Assembly (NCBI GenBank): GCA_937877545.1 | Contig: CALFJE010000140.1 | Location: forward strand, 1 to 6,241 | Direction of reading: 5' to 3' | Origin: an uncultured Selenomonadales bacterium | GTDB taxonomy: Bacteria > Bacillota > Negativicutes > Selenomonadales > Selenomonadaceae | DNA length: 6,241 nucleotides | Shown: positions 5,090-6,241 of the stretch, one piece after another | Layout: each line of letters starts with the position of its first letter | Position numbering within the stretch: the stretch's first letter is position 1 | Notes under the pieces: model-generated | Seen by the model: only the letters and a program-made list of their open reading frames with translations | Database searches by the model: none | What the model was told of the DNA's origin: nothing | Position numbers and translations under genes: made by a program

Positions 5090-6096
5090 TCGCCACCACG
5101 GAGCTTGCCACCGACGATTGGCAATATTCCCTGCGTCCGCGCAGATTGAGTGAATACATCGGGCAGGACAAGGCTAAGGCTAATCTTGCGGTGTTCGTGC
5201 AAGCCGCCCTTAAGCGTCGCGAGGCTCTTGACCACGTGCTCCTTTACGGTCCGCCGGGCTTGGGCAAAACCACTCTTGCCGCCATCATTTCCAACGAGTT
5301 GGGCGTCAATTTCCGCCAGACCTCCGGACCGGCTATCGAACGTGCCGGCGACCTTGCCGCCATTCTTACCAATCTCCAAGACCGCGACGTTTTGTTTATC
5401 GACGAGATTCACCGCCTAAGCCGCCAAGTCGAGGAGATTTTGTATTCGGCTATGGAGGATTTCGCGCTTGACATCATTATCGGCAAAGGTCCGAGGGCGC
5501 GGAGCATTCGCGTCGACATTGCGCCGTTTACGCTGATTGGTGCCACGACCAAGGCGGGTGCCCTGTCGCCGCCGCTCCGTGACAGATTCGGAGTTATCAG
5601 CCGCCTTGAGTACTATTCCGTCGACGCGCTGATTGAGATTATTACGCGTGCCGCGCAGATTTTGAAGATACCGATTGAGCCGAACGGAGCCGCCGAAATT
5701 GCCCGTCGTTCGCGTGGGACGCCCCGCATTGCCAATCGTTTGCTTAAGCGTGTCCGCGACTTCGCGCAGGTTGAAAGCTCCGCGACCGTCACAGACGACA
5801 TTGCAGACCGTGCGCTTGTTGCCTTGGAGGTTGACCGCGCAGGGCTTGACCACACCGACCGCCGCCTCCTTGACGCCATGATTCACAAGTTCGGCGGGCG
5901 TCCCGTCGGATTGGATACGCTTGCCGCCTCTATCAGCGAGCCGCGTGAGACTATCGAGGACATTTATGAGCCGTATCTGTTGCAACTGGGCTTTATCATG
6001 CGGACGCCGCGAGGACGTGTCGTCACCGAGGCGGGCTATCGTCACATGGGCGTTGCTTATCCCAAGACCGTTGCCCCCAATCTGTTTGAAGACTGA
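5074..6096 (+). CDS. ruvB: Holliday junction branch migration helicase RuvB
   Basis: RuvB is the hexameric AAA+ motor that, with RuvA, drives branch migration of Holliday junctions in recombination and repair. The 340-residue protein is normal in length and complete. It shows RPRRLSEYIGQDK (21-33), Walker A GPPGLGKT (59-66), TSGPAIE (83-89), Walker B LFIDEIH (107-113), sensor 1 GATTKAG (156-162), the arginine finger in PLRDRFG (Arg170 expected), sensor 2 RGTPRIANRLL (214-224), and a C-terminal winged helix with GFIMRTPRGRVVTEAGY. The start is a TTG at 5074-5076 inside fmt, in line with the family start MDERI; a weak GGTG lies 8 bases upstream, so expression is probably coupled to fmt. ruvA and ruvC are not adjacent in this window. 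Two copies of the repeated word lie inside it (5137 and 5651). Confidence 0.97.
   Translation: MDERIIATTELATDDWQYSLRPRRLSEYIGQDKAKANLAVFVQAALKRREALDHVLLYGPPGLGKTTLAAIISNELGVNFRQTSGPAIERAGDLAAILTNLQDRDVLFIDEIHRLSRQVEEILYSAMEDFALDIIIGKGPRARSIRVDIAPFTLIGATTKAGALSPPLRDRFGVISRLEYYSVDALIEIITRAAQILKIPIEPNGAAEIARRSRGTPRIANRLLKRVRDFAQVESSATVTDDIADRALVALEVDRAGLDHTDRRLLDAMIHKFGGRPVGLDTLAASISEPRETIEDIYEPYLLQLGFIMRTPRGRVVTEAGYRHMGVAYPKTVAPNLFED
5137..5147 (-). repeat. Repeated word AATCTGCGCGG, site 8
   Basis: Exact 11-mer on the - strand inside ruvB, where the coding strand reads Arg-Pro-Arg-Arg-Leu, a different codon phase from site 7. Confidence 0.85.
5651..5661 (-). repeat. Repeated word AATCTGCGCGG, site 9
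   Basis: Exact 11-mer on the - strand inside ruvB, where the coding strand reads Ala-Ala-Gln-Ile. Confidence 0.85.
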
Positions 6097-6120
6097 ACCG
6101 CCGAGCGTGGCGGTTTTTTT
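6096..6120 (+). terminator. Rho-independent terminator of ruvB
   Basis: AACCGCC (6096-6102) and GGCGGTT (6109-6115) form a perfect 7-bp stem with a six-base loop, followed by TTTTTTTA. It starts on the last base of the ruvB stop codon. It works on the + strand; the - strand has no T-tract after the hairpin. Confidence 0.9.
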
Positions 6121-6241
6121 ATTCGTCGATGTCAACGTCGATAATGCCCGCCGCGTAGGGCGCAATCGCGTAGTGTTGGAAGATAAAATGCACGTGAAGA
6201 TTCTCGTCCCAATAAAAATCGCGGGGCAATTCCTTAAGCGG
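6119..6241 (-). CDS. C-terminal fragment of a DUF3298-like protein (partial)
   Basis: Read leftwards from the window edge, this frame gives 40 residues ending at TAA 6121-6119. It contains RDFYWDENLHVHFIFQHYAI, then APYAAGIIDVDIDE. The pattern of a beta strand with a hydrophobic centre followed by (Y)xIAPYAAG is characteristic of the end of DUF3298 (RsiV-type) domains, which are usually extracytoplasmic and often attached to a signal peptide or anti-sigma factor. Only the tail is visible, so the N-terminal part and the real role are unknown. The gene converges on ruvB with 22 bases between the stop codons, and its stop codon lies in the T-tract of the ruvB terminator. Confidence 0.65.
   Translation of the reverse strand, partial: PLKELPRDFYWDENLHVHFIFQHYAIAPYAAGIIDVDIDE

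Noticed and set aside
88..5661. The repeated word as a CRISPR repeat or a transcription-factor operator
   Set aside because: Spacing is irregular (hundreds to over a thousand bases), no spacers exist, and five copies lie in coding DNA far from promoters.
88..5661. The word as a replication-polarised segregation signal (KOPS-like)
   Set aside because: It occurs on both strands at about equal frequency within a short stretch, so it gives no consistent direction.
5416..6165. 249-codon frame on the - strand opposite ruvB
   Set aside because: It is fully antisense to a conserved ruvB and crosses the ruvB terminator; the peptide is Arg/Thr-rich and low in complexity.
1..6241. tRNA, rRNA, insertion sequence or phage attachment site
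   Set aside because: No cloverleaf, rRNA segment, transposase frame or integrase-type repeat was seen on either strand.

Overview
The window looks like a bacterial chromosome segment, estimated by eye as moderately GC-rich. The genes are ordinary chromosomal ones: clpB end, an MFS transporter, a YitT-family protein, an HD-GYP-type protein, a secreted Ada-like zinc-site protein, fmt, ruvB and a DUF3298-like tail. Purine-rich Shine-Dalgarno sites, TTG starts, a YitT protein and an HD-GYP protein together suggest Bacillota, possibly the Gram-negative Negativicutes (Selenomonas-like). That placement is an inference from protein style, not a proof.

Layout. Positions 1-340 hold the last codons of clpB, followed by a second, headless copy of the clpB 3' end and then the clpB terminator (344-373). 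A good sigma70-type promoter (374-402) then drives a 384-residue MFS transporter (434-1588, +). Next comes a bidirectional terminator and a 200-bp direct repeat that carries a second copy of the yitT 3' end (1610-1809), followed by yitT itself (1840-2706, -). From a divergent intergenic region (2716-2831) the + strand carries a degenerate HD-GYP protein (2832-3917), a 70-residue exported Ada-like protein (3983-4195), fmt (4205-5089) and ruvB (5074-6096). The last three form a tight operon (9-nt gap, then a 16-nt overlap) that ends in a strong terminator (6096-6120). A convergent gene on the - strand enters from the right edge (DUF3298-like C-terminus).

How the genes relate. fmt (initiator tRNA formylation) and ruvB (Holliday-junction branch migration) are housekeeping genes. 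The HD-GYP-like protein probably lost c-di-GMP hydrolysis, because its HD dyad is Ser-Glu. The MFS and YitT proteins are membrane proteins of unknown substrate.

The unexpected part lies between and inside the genes. The 10-mer AATCTGCGCG occurs nine times in 6.2 kb, and eight of those extend to the 11-mer AATCTGCGCGG. It appears on both strands, in genes and between them, and in several reading frames. Both tandem gene-tail duplications end at or within about a dozen bases of one of these motifs. The two yitT tails differ at 11 positions, all synonymous, so the extra tail looks like an imported allele rather than a decaying in-place duplication. One reading that joins these observations is a genome-wide DNA-uptake-type or recombination-type word that marks the ends of imported gene tails. 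It is testable and unproven.
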